DNA of 64,000 nt. It comes from Micromonospora sp. NBC_01796 (GTDB taxonomy: Bacteria; Actinomycetota; Actinomycetes; Mycobacteriales; Micromonosporaceae). A program made the translations under genes and the position numbers. Location of the stretch: contig NZ_CP109078.1 of the NCBI RefSeq assembly GCF_035917455.1, forward strand, positions 186,001 to 250,000, read 5' to 3'. Below, piece after piece: positions 26,914 through 35,842 of the stretch; positions within the stretch are counted from its first letter, which is position 1; the number at the start of each line of letters is the position of its first letter. The notes under the pieces were generated by a model. The model had not been told where the DNA came from. It worked only from the letters and a program-made list of their open reading frames with translations, and ran no database searches.

Positions 26914-26925
26914 CCCGTGGAATGC

Positions 26926-26963
26926 GTCGAGCCCCGTGACCACTGCTGGTCACGGGGCTCGAC
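26926..26963. terminator. Bidirectional terminator, 17-bp perfect stem
   Basis: Arms 26926-26942 (GTCGAGCCCCGTGACCA) and 26947-26963 are perfect complements with a CTGC tetraloop. It stands between the convergent aldo/keto reductase and cold-shock genes. Confidence 0.9.
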
Positions 26964-27016
26964 GTCGATCCGGTGAGGGATCAAATACAGGGCCGGCGGC
27001 GGCCGGCCGTCATGAA

Positions 27017-27220
27017 TCAGATGGGGCGGACCTGCTCAGCCTGCGGGCCCTTCTGGCCCTGAGCGATCTCGAACTCCACCCGCTGGTTCTCCTCCAGCGT
27101 GCGGTAGCCGCTGGACTGGATCGCCGAGAAGTGGACGAACACGTCAGCACCCCCGCCGTCGACGGTGATGAAGCCGAAGCCCTTGTCTGCGTTGAACCAC
27201 TTCACGGTTCCCTGCGCCAT
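27017..27220 (-). CDS. Cold-shock domain protein (CspA family)
   Basis: The 67-residue OB-fold protein has RNP1 (KGFGFI) and RNP2 (VFVHF) RNA-binding motifs and opens [14 protein letters not shown]. It binds single-stranded RNA/DNA and acts as an RNA chaperone. The start has AGAAGGAG seven nt upstream. A long untranslated leader is likely: a 9-bp hairpin lies at 27322-27344, about 100 nt upstream, consistent with cold-responsive leader structures known for csp genes. That role here is inference. Confidence 0.96.
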   Translation of the reverse strand: MAQGTVKWFNADKGFGFITVDGGGADVFVHFSAIQSSGYRTLEENQRVEFEIAQGQKGPQAEQVRPI

Positions 27221-27726
27221 GTGTATCTCCTTCTAAACTGGCGGCCGAGCACGCCGTGCGGCCGGTTGGCCGTTTTCGAGCAGCGGCGCCTGAGCGGCCC
27301 CCACAGAGGGAGACTTCTCAACCCCGCTGTCTCTAACAGCGGGGAACAGCAAACCACGTACGCAAAAACTTCGCACAGCCTACCCGACGATATTCTCCGA
27401 CATGTGACCTGAACGCCCGTGACTTCTTCGTCCGGCGATCGATCGCGAGCGCGTTGTCGGAGCGACGATCGCCCGGTCAGAGCGTTGTACGGCAACACGC
27501 TGCGTACACGCCGGGAGTCCATGATGCTCGGCCGAACGAGCCGACCGGATCCCTTCACGCATCGTCGTACCCGCTTGTCGTTACCGGCGGTGGCGATAGG
27601 AGCACCTGCCGGATACCGAGAGCGATCCGGTGGCGGGGCATAGGACTACTTCGGCACCATTGACAACGGTTCGCATAGCGTCGCGAGTGGGGCAAGCCGT
27701 ACCAAAGGACGGCACCGATCGGGGAC
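27221..27726. other. Gene-free stretch with csp leader
   Basis: I see no credible gene here. Open frames lack ribosome sites and family features. It contains the probable csp leader, including the hairpin ACCCCGCTGT...ACAGCGGGG (27322-27344, 9-bp perfect arms, loop CTCTA), and a lone TTGACA at about 27659 with no gene behind it. GC content is lower than in flanking genes. Confidence 0.5.
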
Positions 27727-27999
27727 TTACTGCGGCCAGCTACCGGTCAACCGTCGTACGCCGATCGCACCGCCCCGGTCGACCGCGGCCCGGACCACCG
27801 CGAAGATCGCCCCCTGCAACGCCGCGGCGGCCAGGATCTCGACCCAGCCCCGGTCCTCGTCGATGGCGTCGGGTGCCTCGCCGTCGCCCGCGGTCACCTT
27901 CCAGACCTGCCGGAACAGGGCACCCGCCAACACACCGGCACCCATCCCGAGCAGCAGCCCGACCGGCTTGTACGCGGCCCGTCCGATGCCCCCGCTCAT
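27727..27999 (-). CDS. DUF4235 membrane protein
   Basis: The 90-residue protein opens MSGGIGRAAYKPVGLLLGMG, with hydrophobic segments at ~10-30 and ~55-75 separated by the acidic DGEAPDAIDED, then the KxVGxxxG-like and RGG-type ends of the DUF4235 family. Function is unknown. The ATG at 27999 overlaps the DUF3618 stop by 4 nt (ATGA), which fixes the start. It is the third gene of a coupled operon with Holin-X and DUF3618. Confidence 0.85.
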   Translation of the reverse strand: MSGGIGRAAYKPVGLLLGMGAGVLAGALFRQVWKVTAGDGEAPDAIDEDRGWVEILAAAALQGAIFAVVRAAVDRGGAIGVRRLTGSWPQ

Positions 28000-28334
28000 C
28001 GCCGCGACCGCCGCACCACCAGGTACGCGATCGCCGCCGCCAGGGTCGCGGCGGCCAGTACGCCGGCACCCCACGGCACCGGCCGGCGACGGATCGCCCG
28101 GTTCGCCTCGGACACCGACGAGCGGACCTCGTCGGCCCGCTCCCCGGCCTGCGCCCGAACCTGCCCGGCCTGCCCGCGCAGGCGGCCGGTGACCTGGGCG
28201 GCGGAGCCCTTGATGCGCGCCTTGACATCCGCCTTGTTGGCCAGCGCCTGGACCGTTTCCGCCAGTTCTGCACGCGTCTGCCGGATTTCATCCCGCAACG
28301 CTTCGTGGTCGCCGTGGCCATTACTCAATGTCAT
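27996..28334 (-). CDS. DUF3618 protein
   Basis: The 112-residue protein has an N-terminal amphipathic helical region with LRDEIRQTRAELAETVQALA and KADVKARIKG, characteristic of DUF3618. A coiled-coil-like Gln/Ala/Glu stretch (50-80) and one C-terminal membrane helix with a basic tail (VPWGAGVLAAATLAAAIAYL, then RRSRR) follow. It is probably a membrane-tethered coiled-coil protein. It is coupled to the genes on both sides by ATGA overlaps. Confidence 0.88.
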   Translation of the reverse strand: MTLSNGHGDHEALRDEIRQTRAELAETVQALANKADVKARIKGSAAQVTGRLRGQAGQVRAQAGERADEVRSSVSEANRAIRRRPVPWGAGVLAAATLAAAIAYLVVRRSRR

Positions 28335-28765
28335 GGCTGTCCCCTGTCCTTGACCGCAGCGGTGACCGTGTCGACGTCGGCGCGCACGCTTTTCACCGCG
28401 GCGCTCGGCACCGGCGGCACGGCCCGGGTCACCTGACTCTTGCCGATCAGCGCGAGCAGGCCGGCGCCGATGAACAGCACCCCGGCGATGATCAGAGCCG
28501 CGGCCCAGGCCGGCAGCACCAGATCCAGCGCCAGGATGGCCGTGGCGACCAGCGCGCCGAGTCCGTAGAGGGCGAGCGCACCACCGCCGCCGAAGAGCCC
28601 GACGCCGATCCCGGCGTGCTTGCCCTTCTGGGCGAGTTCGGCACGGGCCAGGGCCAGTTCGTCGCGGACCAGCTTCGACACCTGCTCGGTCCCGTGCTGC
28701 ACCAGCTCGGCGACCGACTGTTCGGCCACCGGCCGGGTGACCTTGCCGTCACGCAGGTCGGCCAT
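28331..28765 (-). CDS. Actinobacterial Holin-X / phage holin superfamily protein
   Basis: The 144-residue protein has a soluble N-terminal helix (AELVQHGTEQVSKLVRDELA), then two long membrane helices at ~50-75 and ~83-108, and a polar C-terminus. This is the pattern of the Actinobacterial Holin-X family (PF07332). Despite the name, these are chromosomal membrane proteins of unknown role, not tied to a prophage here. First gene of the Holin-X/DUF3618/DUF4235 operon. Confidence 0.88.
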   Translation of the reverse strand: MADLRDGKVTRPVAEQSVAELVQHGTEQVSKLVRDELALARAELAQKGKHAGIGVGLFGGGGALALYGLGALVATAILALDLVLPAWAAALIIAGVLFIGAGLLALIGKSQVTRAVPPVPSAAVKSVRADVDTVTAAVKDRGQP

Positions 28766-28924
28766 GGTGTCCCCCTATCCGCTTGCCGACCTGAATGCCC
28801 CGAATCCCACCCGGGCAATCCTGTTCGGCGAAAGTTCGTCCCCTCCCACCCTGAGGGAAGGAAGGGTCCCTCGTTGCCGATTCGGCACAGGAAGGGGTGC
28901 CTGCCGACCGCCGGGTACGTCCGC

Positions 28925-30139
28925 CTAGCTCCTCGGTGAGTTGGCATCGACCGGTTCGTCCGGTCCGACGAAGGTGCTGCTGCGCGCGTCGCCGTCGTCG
29001 CTGCCGCCGAAGACCCGGGCGTCGTCGGGAGCCTCGGCGGCCGGCGTCGGGCCGACCCGGACCGGGGGCTGGACACCCTGCCAGTCGAAACCACCGTTGG
29101 CGTCGCCGACCTCGGCCCGGGTACGGGGCAGGGCGATCGGGCGCTGGTCCCGGATCCAGCCGACCAGGTGTTCCCGGACCAGGCAGCGCAGGTCCCACAG
29201 GCTCGGCGCGTCCGCGGCGCTGACCAGGGCCCGTACCCGGACCAGGCCACCGGTGGCCTCGGTGACCTGCAGGACGCAGACCCGCCCGTCCCACAGCTCG
29301 GTGCCCTCGACCAGCCGACGCAGTTCCTCGCGCATCTGCTGGACCGGGACCGACCAGTCCACATCGAACTCGGCGGTACCGAGGACCGCGGCCCGGGTAC
29401 GGGTCCAGTTCTGGAACGGCTTGCTGGTGAAGTAGGAGGTGGGCAGGATCAGTCGCCGGTCGTCCCAGATCTGGACCACCACGTAGCTGAGGGTCAGCTC
29501 CTCCACCCGTCCCCACTCCCCCTCGACCACCACCACGTCGTCGAGGCGTACCGCGTCGCTGAAGGCGAGCTGGATACCGGCGAAGACGTTGCCGAGCACG
29601 GTCTGCGCGGCCAGCGCGGCGACCACGCCGATCACACCTGCGGAGGCGAGCACGCTGGCGCCGACACCCCGGACGCTGGGGAAGGTCATCATGGCGGCGC
29701 CCACGGAGAGCACGACGATCACCGCGATGGTGACCCGGCGCAGCATCACCACCTGGGTCTTGATCCGACGGGCCTGCCGGTTGTCCGGTACGTCGACGCG
29801 GAACCGGGCCAGGGCGGTGTCCTCGGCGGCCAGCAGTACGGCACCCACCAGCCACGCGGCGCCGGCGATGATGCCCAGGACCAGCAGGTGCAGCAGGACC
29901 TCGCGCCAGGTGTCGCCCACCGCGTAGTCGGTGTTGCCCCGGATCGCGACCTGTACGGCGAAGACCGTACCGGCGAGCTGGAACGGCCGGTGCCCGTGTT
30001 CGGAGAGCTCGACCAGTAACAGCGAGCGTCGACCGAGCCAGTGCAGCAGGCGGTAGAGCACCTCGGCCACCAGCAGGGCGATCGCCGCGGCACCCAGCGC
30101 GGCGGCGAGGGTTTCGGCGTATTCGGGCACGTCCGGCAC
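28925..30139 (-). CDS. MscS-family mechanosensitive ion channel
   Basis: The 404-residue membrane protein has about four helices in the first 190 residues. The pore/beta-domain signature is VLASAGVIGVVAALAAQTVLGNVFAGIQLAFSD split around residues 165-200, followed by DDVVVVEGEWGRVEELTLSYVVV and a cytoplasmic domain (~250-350) with a disordered acidic tail. It should relieve turgor on osmotic downshift. Start: GTG 30139 with GGGGAG seven nt upstream. An upstream ATG at 30232 gives a non-homologous extension. Confidence 0.9.
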   Translation of the reverse strand: MPDVPEYAETLAAALGAAAIALLVAEVLYRLLHWLGRRSLLLVELSEHGHRPFQLAGTVFAVQVAIRGNTDYAVGDTWREVLLHLLVLGIIAGAAWLVGAVLLAAEDTALARFRVDVPDNRQARRIKTQVVMLRRVTIAVIVVLSVGAAMMTFPSVRGVGASVLASAGVIGVVAALAAQTVLGNVFAGIQLAFSDAVRLDDVVVVEGEWGRVEELTLSYVVVQIWDDRRLILPTSYFTSKPFQNWTRTRAAVLGTAEFDVDWSVPVQQMREELRRLVEGTELWDGRVCVLQVTEATGGLVRVRALVSAADAPSLWDLRCLVREHLVGWIRDQRPIALPRTRAEVGDANGGFDWQGVQPPVRVGPTPAAEAPDDARVFGGSDDGDARSSTFVGPDEPVDANSPRS

Positions 30140-30306
30140 GACTTTTCTCCCCTGGGACCCGGCCGGCAACACGCAGAGCTGACCGGTGTCCCGCGCGGGG
30201 CTGGCGGCTGGCGCCGGCCTGCGGGGGAACACCGGTCAGGCGGTACGGGTGGCTCGACCTCTGAGCAATTGCAGTAGTTTGCCCAACCTAGCCAGTTCTA
30301 TTCGGG

Positions 30307-31140
30307 CTAAACCTTGCGATACCGCGCCTGCACGAAGCAGAACGCCCCGAACGCCGCGATGCCGAGCGCGACCAGCGACAGCAGGAGCGTGCCGTACGAC
30401 TGCTCGCGCAGGGTGTGCAGCGCGGCGTCCAGACCACGGGCCCGGTCCGGGTCGTACGTGACCGCGGCGGTCACCACGAGGATCCCGGCGATGCCGTACG
30501 CGATGCCCTTGGCGCTGTAACCGGCGACGCCCAGCCGGCGGCTCAGCGTCCGGGTCTGCGGGCTCATCTGGCCGGTCATCAGGTGCTTCTCGAACCGCTT
30601 CTTCACCCCGTAGATCACCAGCCCGATGCCGAGCGCGGCGAGGGCGAGCCCGGCCACACCGACCAGCCAGCGCCCCCCGGAGGAGGCCATCAGTTCCTCG
30701 GTCAGCGCCTGCTGCTTGTCCGCGCTGGACGAGTTCGCGTGGTTGAACACCTGGTACGCGGTCCAGGCGAAGTAGAGGTAGACGATCGTACGGCCGGCGG
30801 AGGCGACACGCTCCAGCACCCGCTCACGGCCCCGGTCCTCGGTGTGTCCGATGGCGGCCTCGAAGGCCTGCCAGATCGCCATGGCCAGCAGGCCGACGGC
30901 GATCGCGATCACCAGGAAGCGGCCCAGCGGCTGTTCGGCCAGGGTACGCAGGGCGCCGGACTGGTCCCCGTCGTCGGCCGCCTTGCCGAAGGCGATCTGC
31001 AGGGCCAGCCAGGCGAAGAGGAGGTGGACGATCCCGTAGCCGACGAACCCGGCCCGAGCCAGTGCGGCCAGGGCGGGGCTGTTCGCGGCGCGGGAGGCGG
31101 CACGGGAGGCGGTGGCTTCGGCGCCACGGGTCATCGACAT
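30307..31140 (-). CDS. DUF1206 membrane protein
   Basis: The 277-residue protein has about six membrane helices in three repeated pairs, each beginning with a Gly/Tyr-rich element: LARAGFVGYGIVHLLFAWLA, ASAGRTIVYLYFAWTAYQVF and LGVAGYSAKGIAYGIAGILV. This threefold repeat is the hallmark of DUF1206. Function is unknown. Start ATG 31140 (a second ATG at 31134) fits the cytoplasmic N-terminus TRGAEATASRAASR. It lies downstream of the lipoprotein gene on the same strand. Confidence 0.88.
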   Translation of the reverse strand: MSMTRGAEATASRAASRAANSPALAALARAGFVGYGIVHLLFAWLALQIAFGKAADDGDQSGALRTLAEQPLGRFLVIAIAVGLLAMAIWQAFEAAIGHTEDRGRERVLERVASAGRTIVYLYFAWTAYQVFNHANSSSADKQQALTEELMASSGGRWLVGVAGLALAALGIGLVIYGVKKRFEKHLMTGQMSPQTRTLSRRLGVAGYSAKGIAYGIAGILVVTAAVTYDPDRARGLDAALHTLREQSYGTLLLSLVALGIAAFGAFCFVQARYRKV

Positions 31141-31265
31141 GGACCTGTCATTGACCGGAAGGCGCGATTTCCAAACGTCGCCCACCACACACCGCCCAAG
31201 AGGCCGGGTGGCGGCCGGGGTCACCCCAACCGCCACCGCACGCCACCGGAGCGGACGCTACGAGA

Positions 31266-31595
31266 TCAGAGCTTGCCGATCCGTACCTGGACCTGCTGGT
31301 CGGTGACGCTCTCCAGGGTCACCGCCATGCCGCCGATCTCGGTGGCCTGCTGACCCGTGGTCAGGGTGAGCTGCTCGCCGCCAACCTCGAGGGTGACCTG
31401 GTCGCCCTCGGCCTTGACCAGCTTGGCGTTGACTCCGAGGATCGAGGCGTTCGCCTCGACGCCGCGCTCGAAGGTGACCGTGCACTGGTCGATGCCACAG
31501 TCGGTGGAGGCACCCTCGGAGCTACAGCCGGCGAGCAGGGCGGCACCGAGAGCGAGACCAGCGGCAAGACCGGTGATTCGACGGACATACGTCAT
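31266..31595 (-). CDS. Small lipoprotein
   Basis: This 109-residue protein has a signal peptide ending in a lipobox, ALLAGCS (Cys24). The mature part is about 85 residues, rich in beta-type residues, with two further cysteines (DCGIDQC) and alternating Val/Thr/Glu strands. It is anchored to the outer face of the membrane. No family is recognised. The ATG at 31595 is the only start giving a proper signal sequence. It is divergent from the desulfurase-like gene. Confidence 0.82.
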   Translation of the reverse strand: MTYVRRITGLAAGLALGAALLAGCSSEGASTDCGIDQCTVTFERGVEANASILGVNAKLVKAEGDQVTLEVGGEQLTLTTGQQATEIGGMAVTLESVTDQQVQVRIGKL

Positions 31596-31687
31596 TCTGG
31601 GATACCTGCGGGGGCTATTCACCCTCACAAGGGTACGAGAGTGATGCGACCGAGCGCGTTCGCCGCGACGATCTTCGACCGGATATC

Positions 31688-32929
31688 GTGCCTGACATGC
31701 CGTACGACATCGCCCGGGTACGGGCCGCCTACCCCGCTCTCGCCGAGGGCTACCTGCACTTCGACGGGGCCGGGGGCAGCCAGGTGGCCGCCGGGGTCGC
31801 CGACGCGGTGGCGGAGACGATGCGTACGGCGGTGGCGAACCGGAGCACCGCGTTCGTACCCGGACAGCGGGCGTACGGGTACGTCGCGCAGGCCCGAGCG
31901 GCGATCGCCGACCTGGTCGGCGGGGTGCCCGAAGGGGTGGTGTTCGGGCCGAGTTCGACCGCGCTGACGTACACCGTGGCCCGGACGGTGGGGCGGAACT
32001 GGCGGCCGGGCGACGAGGTGGTGCTCTCCCGGCTCGACCACGACTCCAACGTCCGCCCCTGGGCACAGGCAGCCGAGGCCGCCGGTGCGACCGTACGCTG
32101 GGCGGAGTTCGACCGGGACAGCGGCGAGCTGCCGGTCGACCAGTACGCCGATCTGATCACCGAACGGACCCGCCTGGTGGCGGTCACCGGGGGCAGCAAC
32201 GCGATCGGCACCGTGCCGGACGTACCGGCGATCGCCAAGCTCGCGCACGCGGCCGGCGCCCTGGTCTACGTCGACGGCGTACACGCCGCCCCGCACGCCC
32301 CGACGGACCTGGCCGACCTGGGCGCGGACTTCTTCGTCACCAGCGCCTACAAGTGGTCCGGCCCGCACCTCGCCGCCGTTGTCGCCGCGCCCGGGGTGTG
32401 GGAGCCGCTGCGGCCGGCGAAGCTGATCCCGTCGCCGGACGCGGCTCCGGACCGGTTCGAGTTCGGCACCCCGAGCTTCCCCCTACTCGCCGGGGTACGG
32501 GCGGCCGTCGACCACCTCGCCGGGCTGGCCGAACTGGCCGGCGTCGCCGACCCGGCCACGCCCGCCGACCGTCCGGCGCGGCTGCGGGCCAGCCTGACCG
32601 CGGTACGGACGTACGAGGAGTCGATCTTCGAGCGGCTGCTGACCGGGCTGGCCGGACTGCCGGCGGTGACCGTCTACGGCTCGGCCCGGCACCGCTGGCC
32701 CACGGTCTCGTTCCGGGTCGCCGGGCAGGCACCGGCCGAGACCGCGGCGGCCCTCGGTGCGCTCGGGATCTGCGTCTCCGCCGGTGACTACTACGCCTAC
32801 GAGTACTTCCAGACCATGGGTTTGCGCGACACCGGCGGTGCGGTACGGGCCAGCGTCTACCACTACAACACCGCCGACGAGGTGGACCGGCTGCTCACCG
32901 AGCTGGACCGGTTGAGCCCGCGCGGCTGA
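31688..32929 (+). CDS. Cysteine desulfurase-like class V aminotransferase
   Basis: The 413-residue PLP enzyme has the class V fold: a phosphate-site region FGPSSTALTYTVAR, SRLDHDSNVRPW, the aspartate in ALVYVDGVHAAPHAP and the PLP lysine in TSAYKWSGPH (~222). The active-site Cys loop of SufS/IscS is not obvious, and the sequence resembles the 'cysteine desulfurase-like' subgroup whose substrate is not established. Start GTG 31688. ATG 31697 is equally plausible. Confidence 0.87.
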   Translation: MPDMPYDIARVRAAYPALAEGYLHFDGAGGSQVAAGVADAVAETMRTAVANRSTAFVPGQRAYGYVAQARAAIADLVGGVPEGVVFGPSSTALTYTVARTVGRNWRPGDEVVLSRLDHDSNVRPWAQAAEAAGATVRWAEFDRDSGELPVDQYADLITERTRLVAVTGGSNAIGTVPDVPAIAKLAHAAGALVYVDGVHAAPHAPTDLADLGADFFVTSAYKWSGPHLAAVVAAPGVWEPLRPAKLIPSPDAAPDRFEFGTPSFPLLAGVRAAVDHLAGLAELAGVADPATPADRPARLRASLTAVRTYEESIFERLLTGLAGLPAVTVYGSARHRWPTVSFRVAGQAPAETAAALGALGICVSAGDYYAYEYFQTMGLRDTGGAVRASVYHYNTADEVDRLLTELDRLSPRG

Positions 32930-32948
32930 CGGGTGTGCGCGGGCCGCG

Positions 32949-33698
32949 TCAGACCGCGTGCTCCGGTGCGGGCAGCTCGTTGAACGGGAACCGCGACCGG
33001 AAGTCGGGCCAGGGCACGGTCAGGCGTACCCGGCCGTCGCCGCCGCGCCAGTCCACTTCCAGGTCCGCGATGCCGCCGAGGTCGGTCAGGCCCTGCCGGG
33101 TCTGCTCCACCGGCAGACCGGCTACCTCGGCCAGGCCGGCGAGGTCGGTGCTGACCATCCGCCGCCGCCACCGCCGCCGGGTGCGCTGGGCCAGCCGGCG
33201 GACCGCGATGGCGACCAGCACCGCCCGGTCGTCGCGCTGGGCGCGGATCTCGAGTTCCCGCTCCTCGACCGAGAGCGGCAGCACGTCGAGCGGATCCTGG
33301 TCGAGGCGGGGTCGTACCCACGGGTCGTCCGTGGCGCCGTCGTGGACGATCTCGAACAGGCCGAACCCGGCCAGACAGGGCAGCAGCTCACCGACGGTGT
33401 GCGGGATCGGCAGGTCCCGGCGCCGGCACATCTCGCCGAACAGTTCGATCCGCGCGCCGCGTACCTCGACCAGCCAGTCGTAGTGCTGGCGCGCGTGCAA
33501 CTCCGCGTGGACGGCCTCCCGGCGCGGATGGCGGTGCCGCGATCGGGTCACCCACTCCTCCACGTCACCGGGATCGCACCAGAGCGCGTCGTCCCAGGGC
33601 ACGAGACCGTGCCAGGCCGAGCGACGGAACGGCACCGGGCCGGGGACGACGGTCAGATAGACAAAGGAGCACGGAAGCCAGCGAATCCAGGACGGCAT
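32949..33698 (-). CDS. DUF6042-like protein
   Basis: The product is about 249 residues, soluble, with WIRWLPCSFVYLTVV at the N-terminus. A central LPIPHTVGELLPCLAGFGLFEIV and VLPLSVEERELEIRAQRDDRA resemble DUF6042 proteins of actinomycetes. The C-terminal half contains a winged-helix-like segment (STDLAGLAEVAGLPVEQTRQ). Function is unknown. The start is uncertain: ATG 33698 is used, GTG 33728 is possible, and neither has a strong ribosome site. It is convergent with the desulfurase-like gene. Confidence 0.65.
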   Translation of the reverse strand: MPSWIRWLPCSFVYLTVVPGPVPFRRSAWHGLVPWDDALWCDPGDVEEWVTRSRHRHPRREAVHAELHARQHYDWLVEVRGARIELFGEMCRRRDLPIPHTVGELLPCLAGFGLFEIVHDGATDDPWVRPRLDQDPLDVLPLSVEERELEIRAQRDDRAVLVAIAVRRLAQRTRRRWRRRMVSTDLAGLAEVAGLPVEQTRQGLTDLGGIADLEVDWRGGDGRVRLTVPWPDFRSRFPFNELPAPEHAV

Positions 33699-33882
33699 CG
33701 TCGCGGCCCGCTGCCAGCGAGGGGTCACCGGACGGACAATACCGCGACTCGACGTGAAGGTGGGGGCACCCTTCGTAAAGATTGGATTGATTCCGGTATG
33801 GACTGACACCGATCGGATCCGACCCGTGGATCCGGCCCCCGCGCCAACGAACGCGGGCCCGGACGAGGTCCCGACCGTCCCC

Positions 33883-35400
33883 TCAGGAGCGACCGGCGAG
33901 CAGTTCGGCGGCGGCGCGTGCACCGGCCCGGGTCGCGCCGTACGTGGACAGGTGGAGCCGACCGGTGACCAGCTCCGGCACGCCCAGTTCCACCACGACG
34001 GTGTCGGGTCGTACCGCCAACACCCGGGCCACGGTCGCCGCCATCCAGTCGTGCCGGTGCAGGTCCCGGACCACCAGGACCAGCGGGCGGCCCACCGCCG
34101 GGGCGAGCAGGGACGACGGCAGCCGGTCACCGGTCGGCAGGTCCTCGGCGGTGAGCCGGACCGAGGTGGTGCCGGACAGCAACGCGGCCAGCGGTTCGGC
34201 CAGCCCCCAGGGCGTCTCCGCGCCGATCGCGATGTTGCGCGGCGGGGCGAACTCCACCACGTGCACCGGACCGGCCAGCGGCAGCGCGACGGCGTCGGCG
34301 GTCGCGGTCAGCCGTACCGCACGTCGGGCGGCCGCGAGCCCGATGACCGACCCGTCCGGCCCGGAGCCGGCACCCGCCGGCAGGTCGGCGCGGGCGGCGG
34401 CGGTCCAGGCGGCGAGTTGGCCGACCCGCTTGGCTGCCTCCACCAGTCGCTCCTCGGGCAGCTCACCGTTGACCACGGCGGCCACGATCGCGTCCCGCAA
34501 CCGGCGGGCGGTCTCCTCGTCGGCGTGGTCGCCACCGACACAGATCGCGTCGACCCCGCTGGCCAGGGCGCGTACGGCCACCGCCTCCAGTCCGTAGCGG
34601 TCGGCGACGGCCCGCATCTCGATCCCGTCGGTGATGACCACACCCTGGAAGCCGAGTTCCTCCCGGAGCAGGCCGTTGAGCACCCGGCGGCTCAGGGTCG
34701 CCGGCCACTGTCCGTCGATCGCCGGGACCAGCAGGTGCCCGGTCATGATGGCCTGCACCCCGGCGTCGATCGCGGCCCGGAACGGCGGCAGCTCGGCCGC
34801 GTCGAGCTGCTCGCGGGTCGCCCCGATCCGGGGTACGTCGATGTGCGAGTCGACGCTGGTGTCACCGTGGCCGGGGAAGTGCTTGGCGCAGGCGGCGACC
34901 CCGGCGGACTGGAGTCCGCGTACCCAGGCGGCGGTCTGGCGGGCCACCAGGGCCGAGTCGGCCCCGAAGGCGCGTACGCCGATGACCGGGTTGTCGGGGT
35001 TGGAGTTGACGTCGGCGACCGGTGCGTAGTTCAGGGTGATTCCGGCGGCGGCCAGGTCGACGCCGAGGTCACGGGCCACCCGCTCGGTCAGGTCCGGGTC
35101 GTCGATCGCACCGAGGGCGAGGTTGCCGGGCCGGGAACTGCCGAGCTGCGACTCGAACCGGGTGACGTCACCGGCCTCCTCGTCGATCGCCACCAGCACG
35201 TCCGACCGCTCGGCCCGCAGGGCGGCGGTGAGCGCGGAAACCTGCTCGGCGTCGCGTACGTTGCGGGCGAAGAGGGCGACCCCACCGAGCCCCTCACCGA
35301 GCCAGCGGCGCACCCAGTCCGGCGGAGCGGCACTGCCCTCGAAACCCGGTTGCAGGACCGCCGCGGCCAGAATCGAAAGGCCGCCCGTCGGTGTGCTCAT
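33883..35400 (-). CDS. Glycoside hydrolase family 3, beta-N-acetylhexosaminidase type
   Basis: The 505-residue protein has the GH3 N-terminal barrel (~10-330) with AIDEEAGDVTRF, KHFPGHGDT (the His-containing loop diagnostic of NagZ-type enzymes) and the nucleophile Asp in VVITDGIEM (~247). The remaining ~170 residues resemble the accessory alpha/beta domain of actinobacterial members. There is no signal peptide, so a cytoplasmic role in muropeptide or chitobiose recycling is likely. A -35-like TTGACT lies on its strand at 35493-35488. Confidence 0.9.
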   Translation of the reverse strand: MSTPTGGLSILAAAVLQPGFEGSAAPPDWVRRWLGEGLGGVALFARNVRDAEQVSALTAALRAERSDVLVAIDEEAGDVTRFESQLGSSRPGNLALGAIDDPDLTERVARDLGVDLAAAGITLNYAPVADVNSNPDNPVIGVRAFGADSALVARQTAAWVRGLQSAGVAACAKHFPGHGDTSVDSHIDVPRIGATREQLDAAELPPFRAAIDAGVQAIMTGHLLVPAIDGQWPATLSRRVLNGLLREELGFQGVVITDGIEMRAVADRYGLEAVAVRALASGVDAICVGGDHADEETARRLRDAIVAAVVNGELPEERLVEAAKRVGQLAAWTAAARADLPAGAGSGPDGSVIGLAAARRAVRLTATADAVALPLAGPVHVVEFAPPRNIAIGAETPWGLAEPLAALLSGTTSVRLTAEDLPTGDRLPSSLLAPAVGRPLVLVVRDLHRHDWMAATVARVLAVRPDTVVVELGVPELVTGRLHLSTYGATRAGARAAAELLAGRS

Positions 35401-35548
35401 CAGGCTCCGTACCCCCCGTTATCCACAGTGAATACGCGCCGGTCCGGTCGCGGCGCGTGCTGCCATGGTCACACCGGCCCAGGAAATAGTCAATAAACCT
35501 TTCTATTAGCGGGATGCGCCGTTCCGGCAGCCGTACGACAATGCTCGG

Positions 35549-35683
35549 ATGGGTCAGATTCCGCTCGCCGCGCAGGAAACAAGCTGGTACGACGTTCCCG
35601 GCGTACGACTGCTCGGTGCCGTACTCGGTGCACTTCTGCTGATCGCGGCGATCCGCTCGATGTTCGGTAAGGGCGGTCGCTGA
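35549..35683 (+). CDS. 44-residue membrane microprotein
   Basis: This short frame encodes MGQIPLAAQETSWYDVPGVR followed by one hydrophobic helix (LLGAVLGALLLIAAI) and the basic end RSMFGKGGR. Codon third positions are GC-rich and the pattern (short amphipathic start, single helix, basic tail) is typical of real membrane microproteins. No ribosome site is visible, so it may be leaderless. It stands alone between the glycosidase promoter and the next plus-strand gene. Confidence 0.5.
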   Translation: MGQIPLAAQETSWYDVPGVRLLGAVLGALLLIAAIRSMFGKGGR

Positions 35684-35842
35684 CCTGCCCGAGAGACCGG
35701 GTTGGGCGAACGCCCGTGGGGGTAACACGGCGTAGCACCAACCTGATCTAACCTGTCACCTGATCCGACTCAGCCCGGTGCGGCGACCGATGCCGACCGC
35801 CGGGCCTCGCTTGTTGATCGACGTACGCGAAAGGGGCATGCC

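Noticed and set aside
28331-28765. Prophage remnant because of the holin-family protein
   Set aside because: Actinobacterial Holin-X proteins are ordinary chromosomal membrane proteins; no lysin, structural or integrase genes are present.
35419-35427. TTATCCACA, a perfect DnaA-box match
   Set aside because: It is a single copy in a glycosidase promoter, with no cluster, AT-rich unwinding element or dnaA/dnaN nearby, so it is not an origin.
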